DNA from: Theodoxus fluviatilis
Lineage: Eukaryota > Mollusca > Gastropoda > Cycloneritida > Neritidae
Direction: 5' to 3'
NCBI GenBank assembly: GCA_034096865.1
Contig: JAWQFJ010026688.1
Coordinates: 1 to 28,168, forward strand
DNA length: 28,168 bases
Every line of letters begins with the position of its first letter. Position 1 is the first letter of the stretch. Under the pieces are notes generated by a model. The model made no database searches and was not told the origin of the DNA. It saw only the letters and a list, made by a program, of their open reading frames with translations. Below, one piece after another: positions 10,473 to 18,784 of the stretch. A program made the position numbers and the translations under genes.

Positions 10473-10877
10473 GTAGGTTGTCCCTGTCGGAGTTACTGTT
10501 GAGAGAGTTTAAATGAAATAGAGGCTAAAGTTTAAAAAATGACAACACAAACTTTCTCTCAACCACAAAATTTTATTTAGTTAAAAAAACACCACAAATT
10601 CCAAATGAATTATCATGTTTATCACACACATGATATGATACTAATATTTAGCATAGCTGAAGAAATGCAGGCATATGCATCACTGAGCTTCCCGGCAAAT
10701 CGCTTTTCTTGAAATCTGTTCCATCTTCTTTAGTCTTTAAAAAAAGGCTCAAATTTCATTTGGTCCTCATCGGATCATGGCCCCCTGTGGGTTGGGATAA
10801 GAATAGACCCACCATGTCACCTGCGATTCTTGTAAGGCAGATAACTAGCTAGGGAAAACAAGACAAGACTTGCTCTT

Positions 10878-11240
10878 ACCAGAGGTGTGTTGCATAGCAT
10901 CCTTGCTGGTGAGGAGTTTCTAGTGATTGAGGTGTGCAAGGCTAATTCATTGGCTCTTACTCCAACCAGAGGCGTGTTGCATAGCATCCTTGCTGGTGAG
11001 GAGTTTCTAGTGATTGAGGTGAGGTGAGGTGAGCAAGGCCAACTCATTGGCTCTTACTACAACCAGAGGCGTGTTGCATAGCATCCTTGCTGGTGAGCAG
11101 TTTTTAGCGATTGAGGTGAGGTGAGGTGAGCAAGGCCATCTCATTGGCTCTTACTCCAACCAGAGGCGTGTTGCATAGCATCCTTGCTGGTGAGGAGTTT
11201 CTAGTGATTGAGGTGAGATGAGGTGAGCAAGGCCATCTCA
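10878..11240. repeat. About 90-bp minisatellite, 4 copies (unit 2)
   Basis: Four copies of the gttgcatagcatccttgctg unit, with periods of 87, 96 and 98 bp caused by variable gaggt repeats. Confidence 0.9.
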
Positions 11241-12195
11241 TTGGCAAAGTGGAAGTTTGAGAGATCAACATGGCCAAGTCCAGGCAAGTGAAACAGTTGT
11301 GTTGTTGTTATTGTTGTCGTTGTTGTTGCGATGTGCATTTATTATGCGCTAGCATTGCGAAACCAGGCAGTTGGTAAGCAATAGGCACATGGGTATTATA
11401 CATGAATTTTTCCATTCATTAACAGCCAGAGTCTGCCATTTTAGGTGAGGTTACCGTGTGAAAGGTCAAGTACATAAGAAGTGGGACAAAGAGCTGATGT
11501 TACGTTTTAAAAGAACATAATATGCACGAGGCACCCTGCCCTTTATCCTTATGAGGAAATGTGATTTTATCCCTCCAGGTTTACTGGAGGTCCTACAGAC
11601 TTTATCTGTCTGTCTGTGTGTGTGTCTGTCTGATTTCTCAAAAACTACTGGACGGATTTCACTGACATTTTGCACACTTACTGGAAGTTAGGTCCGATTG
11701 AATGTATCAAATTTTCAGAATCAAGGTTTGAAAAGAAAGTGGTTTTTTAAGGTCGTAAACTCGAAAGCACCTCCCTAAATACTCAATTGATGGAATGGCG
11801 AAATTGCAAAATGTGTGACATCATCAATAACGTGACGTGATTTTATTTGCATGTCTGCCTCTCTGTCCCGACTTAACGGCTGATTTCTCAAAAACTACTG
11901 GACGGATTTACTTGACATTTTGCACACTTACTGGAAGTTAGGTCCGATTGAATGTATCAAATTTTCAGAATCGAGGCTTGAAGAGAAAGTGGTTTATTTA
12001 GGTCGTATACTCGAAAACCTCCCCCCTGAGATTTCAATTGACGGAATAGCCAGTGTGGTCCTACTAAAACTAAAACTCTTTTTTGTTTCAACTGTGCAGT
12101 GTGCGAGTGTTGGAATGCTTTGTATGAATGTAGACTTTTCATTGTAAACGCCATGAGCTTGCCTATTAGGGAAGGTATGGGCGTATAAGTAGTCT

Positions 12196-12197
<2 letters not shown>

Positions 12198-12263
<66 letters not shown>
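12198..12263. repeat. (ATT)n microsatellite inside the 1.2 kb insertion
   Basis: Pure ATT trinucleotide tract. It may be the tail of another retroelement fragment within the composite insertion. Confidence 0.95.
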
Positions 12264-12524
12264 GTGCGTGAATGAGTACGAATGCTGCAATGCACATGTC
12301 TGGGGTGAACATCTATAATACACCTCCTCCTCTGTGTGACTGTGTGATGTTAATTCAGCGTCTATGACATGCCAAAGTAAAACAAAACGTCATAATAGGA
12401 GCTTCCTGAACCTATCCATCTTGTTTAAAATATATGGTCGATTGTTTCCTGGGCCGATAGCTTGCAAGGGGGTTTAGGGAAAAGAACGTTATAAATGCTT
12501 TACAAACACTCTGTCATGTGAATC

Positions 12525-12730
12525 CTCTAATGGCTCAGCTGGTAGAGCGTTGGACTCTTGGTCATGCATGACCAGGTTCGATTCTGCGCTGAAACTTTTT
12601 TCCCTCTCTTTTTTCGAGAGATTGTGGGTTCAAACCCGACCTGGTTTTTTGTGTTTGTATGTGTGTGTGTTTTTCCCCCCTTTTTTCTCGAGAGGTTGGG
12701 GGGTTCGAACCCGATCTTTAAAAAAAAAAA
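12525..12730 (+). mobile_element. tRNA-derived SINE-like cassette
   Basis: A-box-like TGGCTCAGCTGG (12531-12542) followed 33 nt later by B-box-like GGTTCGATTC (12575-12584) reproduces pol III tRNA promoter spacing. The anticodon arm does not fold, so it is not a tRNA gene. Two further T-arm-like segments, GGGTTCAAACCC (near 12626) and GGGTTCGAACCC (near 12703), follow, and an A-rich tract ends it. Likely a tRNA-related SINE with duplicated T-arm sequence. Confidence 0.6.
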
Positions 12731-13125
12731 TTTAAATGCCAAAACCTGGAGGTTCAGCGCCAGCGGTTTTTATACACACATATTTGTTATATATGGCAAG
12801 TGAAACAGTTTGTTTTCCCTGAATTAGCTGATACCGACTTCACAACAGTTTTCTAGCTGATTCAAGATAAGGCTTGATTGGCACTGGAACTTTGTTGTGA
12901 AAAGAAAACAAACTGATGCACATGTTGATGATTGAAAGGACTGCCGTCTGTAAACATTACTGCACTGGGGCACTGTACATTTCCCAGTTTTTTTTTAAAG
13001 GTTTGACACATTTCTGTCTACAGTCTCCCCCGTGGGTTCGGGGTAAGAATTGACCCACCGTGTCTCCCTATGCTATTCATAAGAAGCAAATAAATAGAGA
13101 CATAATGACTTGACGCCTGTCACTC

Positions 13126-14123
13126 ATGGTGTTGTTGGACCTCTGTGCAGCGTTCGATACGCTTGACCACGCCATCCTCCTGAAGCGTTTAGAGCTATCT
13201 TTTGGATTCTGTGGCACCGTTCTCGACTGGTTTGCGTCCTACATTCATGATCGGTCTCAGTCTGTCATTGCTGACGTCATCATGGCAGCCCCAACCCCAC
13301 TTGTTTTTGGCGTCCCACAGGGTTCTGTCTTAGGTCCTGTTTTGTTTACATTGTACTCCCAACCCCTTTCAGATGTAATATCAAGAAATTAGTGTGATTT
13401 TCATAAGTATGCAGATGACACTGAATTGTCAAAGAGTGCACAAATTGGTGATTTTTCTTCTGTTCAGTCAGATGTTGAGACATGTGACGATGTGTTGACT
13501 TTCATGGATGAACAGCAACAAACTGATGCTCAACACAGATAAAACTTTAGTTTTACCTGTCGGTGCACTCTGTGCATGTTTTCTTGAACTGCACCGTATT
13601 GCATCAATCCGTCAATACCTTTCGGACACTACCTGTGCTAGGCCAGTAACTGCCAGGATCACGTCACGACTGGATTACTGCAATTCAGTCCTGGCGGGTC
13701 TTCCGGCAGAACAACTAAACCGTCTGCAACGAGTTCAAAACAGTGCGGCACGTGTGATTCTTATGAAGGGTAAGCGCGATCATGTGACACCCCTCCTGAA
13801 ACATCTACACTGGCTTCCTGTTAATTTCCGCTGCCAGTACAAAATTGCTGTTTTGGCGTACCATCATTTTGATTCAAACCTTCTGGCATATCTTTCTGCC
13901 TCCCTTTGTACCTATCACCCTTCCCGTTCTCTCTGCTCATCAAGTGAAAACCTTATGAAAATTCCAAAGCGTAGTACCAAGTCTTTCTGAGAGCGTAGTT
14001 TCAGTTTCATTGCCCCTACCTAGTGTCTGGAATTCCCTGATGGCTGGCCTACGTGATGCACCAACTATGTCCATTTTTGAATCTCAGTTAAAAACCCATA
14101 TGTTTCGTCTTGCTTTTCTGTAA
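13126..14123 (+). pseudogene. Reverse transcriptase C-terminal half, decayed (LINE copy 2)
   Basis: Homologous along its length to copy 1. It keeps G-V-P-Q-G-S-V-L-G-P and Y-A-D-D-T but has a private TAG at 13390-13392 just before the catalytic box, and a private frameshift near 13490 (acatgtgacgatgtgttgac). It shares with copy 1 the internal deletion between the N-T-D-K-T region and the F-L-E-L-H-R segment, and the TGA after K-S-F (13988-13990). The end TAA is at 14121-14123. Confidence 0.9.
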
Positions 14124-14260
14124 CCTCCTAGTTTTTTTCAAGTCGTGGTATGATAGTCCTAACGAGTGTTGTGCTATGTAGTATGACTGACGAGTAACTG
14201 CGTGTAAATGTGGCTATGCCCGCGCATTGAGTTCTTGCAAGAAATGCACGTTATAAATGC

Positions 14261-14322
<62 letters not shown>

Positions 14323-14326
14323 GTAG

Positions 14327-14373
<47 letters not shown>

Positions 14374-15198
14374 GACTCACATGCGAAGCAAAAGTGAGTA
14401 TGTACTCACCCGTGTCGTCCGTCCGTCCGTCCGTCCGTCCGGGCGTAAAAAACTTAAACGTTGGATTTTTCTCGGACACTATGAAGTATATCAACACCAA
14501 ATGTGGCATAATGGTGTATGATGACAAGGCCTCTAAAACCATACATGGTGACTTGACCTTGCTTCAAGGTCAAGGTCACAGGAGCCATAAATGTGGTCTC
14601 CAAAACAGTCATTTTTCACATTTTCCCAATTTTCTCCCACGTTATTGAGAATGGTGACCTTAGCTACAAGTGGTATATAGGGCAAAGTAATCCCTATCTT
14701 TTGATACCAGTTTGGTTGACCTTGCTTCAAGGTCAAGGTCACAGGAGCTCTTCAAAGTTGGATTGTATACATATTTTGAAGTGACCTTGACCTTGAACTA
14801 TGGAAGATAACTGTTTCAAACTTAATAATTATGTGGGGCACATGTTATACTTTCATCATGAGACACATTTGGTCACGTATCATCAAGGTCAAGGTCACTT
14901 TGACCCTATGAAATGTGACCAAAATGGGGTAGTGAACCACTAAAAGTGACCATATCTCATGGTAGAAAGTGCCAATAAGCACCATTGTGCTTCCTATGTC
15001 TTGAATTAACAGCTTTGTGTTGCATGACCTTGGGTCAAGGTCACATGTATTTTGGTAGGAAAAATGTGTAAAGCATTTCTTAGTGTATGATGTCATTGCT
15101 AGGTGTAGTTGATTGACCTTGACCTTGAAGGTCACCTGAAGGTCAAGGTCATATGAAGGTCAAGATCAAGCATGTGAGTCGTATGGGCTTTGCCCTTC

Positions 15199-15200
<2 letters not shown>
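14374..15200. mobile_element. Non-autonomous element dense in TCAAGGTCA sites
   Basis: Inserted in the (ATT)n tail of LINE copy 2. Ends carry an 11-bp inverted repeat, GACTCACATGC (14374-14384) and GCATGTGAGTC (15170-15180), the latter followed by gtatgggctttgcccttcttg. A (GTCC)n block lies near the 5' end. I count twelve exact TCAAGGTCA/TGACCTTGA nonamers between 14564 and 15151, often in overlapping pairs. No open frame. Absent from LINE copy 1, so it arrived after the duplication. Confidence 0.8.
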
Positions 15201-15257
<57 letters not shown>

Positions 15258-15842
15258 TGCATTTACTAGATTCTAGTGATTTTTGTGCTTAATGGCCTTG
15301 CATAGCCTACAAAGGCTTATAGGCCATAAAACACCATCCATCATCATGATCATCATGATCTGTCTACAGTTACTAAAAAGAAAAAAAATACTTGTTGCCT
15401 GAAATAGTTAAAACAACAGGAAAAACTGCATGACACATTCATGTTCTAAGAGTTGCATGTTTTGAAAATTTCTGGGTTGTGTCAAAATGGAGATCTAGAG
15501 TTAAAACAAATGGCAGGTAGCTAAGCTGTGCCGGAATGCCTACCACTGGTGGAAGCTGCTAGGTTATCAGGAAAGGGTAAAATAAAATCTTATCTTCTTT
15601 TTGGTCTATCCTGCTATCCTCCATACTTTCATTGCACTCCCTCCCCCCATCCTTCGCCCCTACCCCTCCTCCTCCCGCCTCCCCCTCTCCCCTCCCCCAT
15701 CTCCGCCCCCCCCCCCCCCCCCCCCTTCCTCCCTTTCCCCTCCTTCTCCCTCTTCAATTCCTCCCTCATTTCTTTGCTCTGCATGATCCTGTTCATTGCC
15801 TTGGTCAGAGATGCAACTGGTCAGTGTGTCGTCTCATTGCAG

Positions 15843-15923
15843 ACTCTGATGAAGATCCCCTGCCAAGGAGTATGAGGAAGAGGGGTGCTGCCAAAGATAA
15901 GAAGAAGAAGATTTTTGATTCAG
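15843..15923 (+). CDS. RFC1: RFC1 exon f (DSDEDPLP module, tandem copy 3)
   Basis: 81 nt, phase 1-1, with a protein sequence identical to exon e and one silent nucleotide difference. Acceptor tctcattgcag and donor gtaggttg are conserved, as is the roughly 70 nt preceding the exon. Spliced to exon g it closes the array with K-I-F-D-S-D-E-E-F-E-K-K, so the Asp-Ser-Asp junction recurs at every module boundary, always split at the same phase-1 Asp codon. Identity with exon e could also reflect assembly duplication, but the surrounding introns differ substantially (different insertions and minisatellite copy numbers), which argues for a real duplication. Confidence 0.9.
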
Positions 15924-16332
15924 GTAGGTTGTCTCTGTCGGAGTTACAGTTGAGAGAGTTTAAGTGAAAAAGAGGCTAAAGTTTAAAAAATGACAACACA
16001 AACTTTCTCTCAACCACAAACTTTTATTTAGTAAAAAAAAACACCACAAATTCCAAATGAATTATCATGTTTATCACACACATGATATCATATTAATATT
16101 TAGCATAAAGCTGAAGAAATACATGCATATGCATGACTTAGCTTCCCGGCAAATCGCTTTTCTTGAAATCTGTTCCATCTTCTTTAGTCTTTAAAAAAGG
16201 CTCAAATTTCATTTAGTCCTCATCGGATCATGGCCCCCTGTAGGTTGGGATAAGAATAGACCCACCATGTCTCCTGCGATTCTTGTAAGGCAGATAACTA
16301 GCTAGGGAAAACAAGACAAGACTTGCTCTTAC

Positions 16333-16770
16333 CAGAGGTGTGTTGCATAGCATCCTTGCTGGTGAGGAGTTTCTAGTGATAGAGGTGTGCAAGGTCAATT
16401 CATTGGCTCTTATCACAACCAAAGGTGTGTTGCATAGCATCCTTGCTGGTGAGGAGTTTCTAGTGATTGAGGTGAGGTGAGGTGAGGTGAGGTGAGCAAG
16501 GCCAACTCATTGACTCTTACTACAATCAGAGGCGTGTTGCATAGCATCCTTGCTGGTGAGGAGTTTCTAGTGATTGAGGTGAGGTGAGGTGAGCAAGGCC
16601 AACTCACTGGCTCTTACTACAACCAGAGGCGTGTTGCATAGCATCCTTGCTGGTGAGGAGTTTCTAGTGATTGAGGTGTGCAAGGCCAATTCATTGGCTC
16701 TTACTACAATCAGAGGTGTGTTGCATAGCATCCTTGCTGGTGAGGAGTTTCTAGTGATTGAGGTGAGGGG
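16333..16770. repeat. About 90-bp minisatellite, 5 copies (unit 3)
   Basis: Five copies of the gttgcatagcatccttgctg unit with variable gaggt runs; the longest version in the three duplicons. Confidence 0.9.
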
Positions 16771-17787
16771 AAGTGAGCAAGGCCATCTCATTGGCAAGGT
16801 GGAAGTTTGAGAGATCAACATGGCCAAGTCCAGGCAAGTGAAGCAGTTTTGTTGTTGTTGTTGTTGTTGCGATGTGCATTTGTTATGTGCTAGCATTGCG
16901 AAACCAGGCAGTTGGTAAGCAATAGGCACATGGGCATTATACATGAATTTTTCCATTCAATAACGGCCAGATTCCGCCATAGGTGAGGTTACCGTGTGAA
17001 AGGTCATATTTGTAAGAAGTGGGACAAAGAGCTGATATTACATTTTAAAAGAACATAATATGCATGAGGCACCCTGCCCTTCATTCTTATGAGGAAATGT
17101 GATTCTATACACATATAGTTGATGTCTATGGCAAGTGAAACAGTTTGTTTTCCCCGAATCAGCTGATACCGACTTCAGAACAGTTTTCTAGTTGATTCAA
17201 GATACGGCTTGATTGGCACTGGAACTTTGTTGTGAAAAGAAAACAAACCTGATGCACATGTTGATGATTGAAAGCACTGCCCTCTGTAAACATGACTGCA
17301 CTGGGGCATTGTACAGTTCCCTGTTTTAAAAAAAGGTTTGACCCATTTCTGCCTACAGTCTCCCTCTGTGGGTGGGGGGTAAGAATCGACCCACCCTGTC
17401 TCCCTATGCTATTCGTAAGAGGCAAATAAATAGGGGCATAGTGACTTGATTTGCGTTTACTCGATTCTAGTGATTTTTGTGCTTAATGGCTTTACATAGC
17501 CTTCAAAGGCCGTAAAATTCCATCCATTATCTTCATCATCATCTGTCTACAGTTACTAAAAAGAAAAAAAATACTTGTTGTCTGAAATAGTTAAAACGAC
17601 AGGAAAAACTGCATGACACGTTTGTGTTCTAAGAGTTGCATTTTTTGAAAATTTCTGGGTTGTGTCAAAATGGAGATCTAGAGCTAAAACAAATGGCTGG
17701 GAGCTAAGCTGTGCAGGACTGTCTACCAATGGTGGAAGCTGCTAGGTTGAGACGTATACATACGACTCTCATCAGGAAAGGGTTACG

Positions 17788-17888
17788 GGATTAGTAGTAG
17801 TAGTAGTCATAGTAGTAGTAGCTGTAGTAGTAATAGTAGTCATAGAGGTAGTGATAGTAGTCACAGTAGTAGTAATAGTATTAATAAA
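17788..17888. repeat. Degenerate (TAG)n tract
   Basis: TAG/TCA-TAG repeat directly upstream of the second LINE fragment, where unit 3 of the duplicon ends. Confidence 0.85.
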
Positions 17889-18496
17889 CGGTTGTCCCGA
17901 CTTTGCTGCTCTACGGCTGTGAAACTTGGACACTATATCACAGGCTACTCGGGATCCTTGATCAATTTCATCTGCAATGCCTCCTCAAAATAATGAAGAT
18001 ATCCTGGGAAGACAGAACTCCCAACACAGAAGTACTTCGACGGGCCCAAATTTGGGGCATAGAAGCCTTCACCTTGAAGGCCCAGCTGTGCTGGAATGGC
18101 CATAATTAGAGGATGGGTGATGATCGGCTCCCCCAAATTGATATTCCACTCTGATCTGGCTGCTGGTGCGTGGTCCCTTCCAGGTCCAATCAAGCGCTTC
18201 AAGGACAGTATAAGTGTCACCCTCAAAGCTTGCAACACTGAAGCCACAAGCTGGGCGTCCCTGGCTTCGGACCATAGTGCCTGGTGCTCCTATTGTCCAT
18301 TTCCCGGATTATCACAGTCTTTGAGGAGCGGCCATTGCGGAGTCTGGACCAGAAATGAGCTGCCTGCGTAGAGAGGAGCGTGGATCCTGCTGCTGCTGTA
18401 GCATGCCTGGTCTGCAACTTTGCTTCGCAGTTTGGGCTGCAGTCGCATCTTTGGCGCCACTGACATCTTCATTGCCCACGCCGTACATCCAAGAAC
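17889..18496 (+). pseudogene. 3'-end fragment of an RTE-like endonuclease/reverse transcriptase LINE
   Basis: Starts at the post-RT conserved region L-L-Y-G-C-E-T-W-T-L-Y, followed by L-D-Q-F-H-L-Q-C-L, then N-T-E-V-L-R-R-A, G-I-E-A-F and L-K-A-Q-L-C-W-N-G-H, a signature common in invertebrate endonuclease-reverse transcriptase proteins. A TAG (18107-18109) and frameshifts break it. In a later frame a C-terminal C2H2-type finger remains visible (C-L-V-C-N-F ... H-L-W-R-H near 18400-18460). The (GTA)n tract that follows is probably its 3' tail. The 5' part is missing. The clade assignment is from memory and uncertain. Confidence 0.75.
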
Positions 18497-18708
18497 AGTA
18501 GTAGTAGTTGTAGTAGTTGTAGTAGTAGTAGTTGTAGTAGTAGTAGTAGTAGTAGTAGTAGTTGTAGTAGTAGTTGTAGTAGTAGTAGTTGTAGTAGTAG
18601 TAGTTGTAGTAGTAGTTGTAGTAGTAGTAGTTGTAGTAGTTGTAGTAGTAGTAGTTGTAATAGTAGTTGTAGTAGTAGTAGTTGTAGTAGTAGTTGTAGT
18701 AGTAGTAA
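18497..18708. repeat. (GTA/GTT)n trinucleotide tract
   Basis: GTAGTAGTTG-type compound repeat, likely the expanded tail of the preceding LINE fragment. The poly-Val and Leu/Gln-rich reading frames over it are artefacts. Confidence 0.95.
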
Positions 18709-18784
18709 TGGTTCAGACTGCACAGCTAAGGTGTATGTATTCATCCCATCAGGTAGTTAGAAAATAGAATACTGGAATGTTTCC

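Larger units (their letters stand above)
11571..12767. mobile_element. 1.2 kb composite insertion private to unit 2
   Basis: Interrupts sequence that is continuous in unit 1 (gattttatacacacat at 8173-8188). It is flanked by TTTTAT on both sides (11565-11570 and 12768-12773), consistent with a 6-bp target-site duplication. An 11-bp inverted repeat, CCTCCAGGTTT (11572-11582) and AAACCTGGAGG (12742-12752), lies at or near the ends. It contains two direct repeats of about 170 bp spaced 250 bp apart (from 11632 and 11882, each beginning gatttctcaaaaactactgg), an (ATT)n tract and a tRNA-like cassette. No transposase frame is seen, so it would be non-autonomous. Confidence 0.7.
13114..15255 (+). mobile_element. 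LINE copy 2 (same insertion as copy 1, duplicated), with nested element
   Basis: Begins cgcctgtcactc after gacttga, exactly as copy 1, and ends in (ATT)n before tttgcatttactag. The tail is split by the 14374-15200 element. Shared truncation point, internal deletion and premature TGA show that this is a duplicate of copy 1, not a second insertion. Confidence 0.88.
10241..15722 (+). repeat. Tandem segmental duplicon, unit 2 (contains exon e)
   Basis: Second unit of the threefold duplication, enlarged by a private 1.2 kb insertion (11571-12767) and by the TCAAGGTCA-rich element (14374-15200) inside the tail of LINE copy 2. The remainder aligns block for block with units 1 and 3. Confidence 0.88.
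15723..17787 (+). repeat. Tandem segmental duplicon, unit 3 (contains exon f, LINE-free)
   Basis: Third unit, the shortest because it lacks the LINE: gtgacttga at 17441-17449 runs straight into tttgcgtttactcg. The 3' block (17450-17787) is more diverged from the corresponding blocks of units 1 and 2 than those are from each other, for example a shortened region after gcctacaaagg. It stops at ggaaagggt, where a TAG-repeat region begins. Confidence 0.87.

Noticed and set aside
12528..12600. Genuine tRNA gene
   Set aside because: A and B boxes are present but the anticodon arm does not pair and no acceptor stem closes.
14394..15135. Short frames on both strands of the TCAAGGTCA element
   Set aside because: Overlapping, short and lacking any domain; they follow from the repeated motif.
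18420..18767. Poly-Val and Leu/Gln-rich frames
   Set aside because: Artefacts of the GTA/GTT trinucleotide tract.
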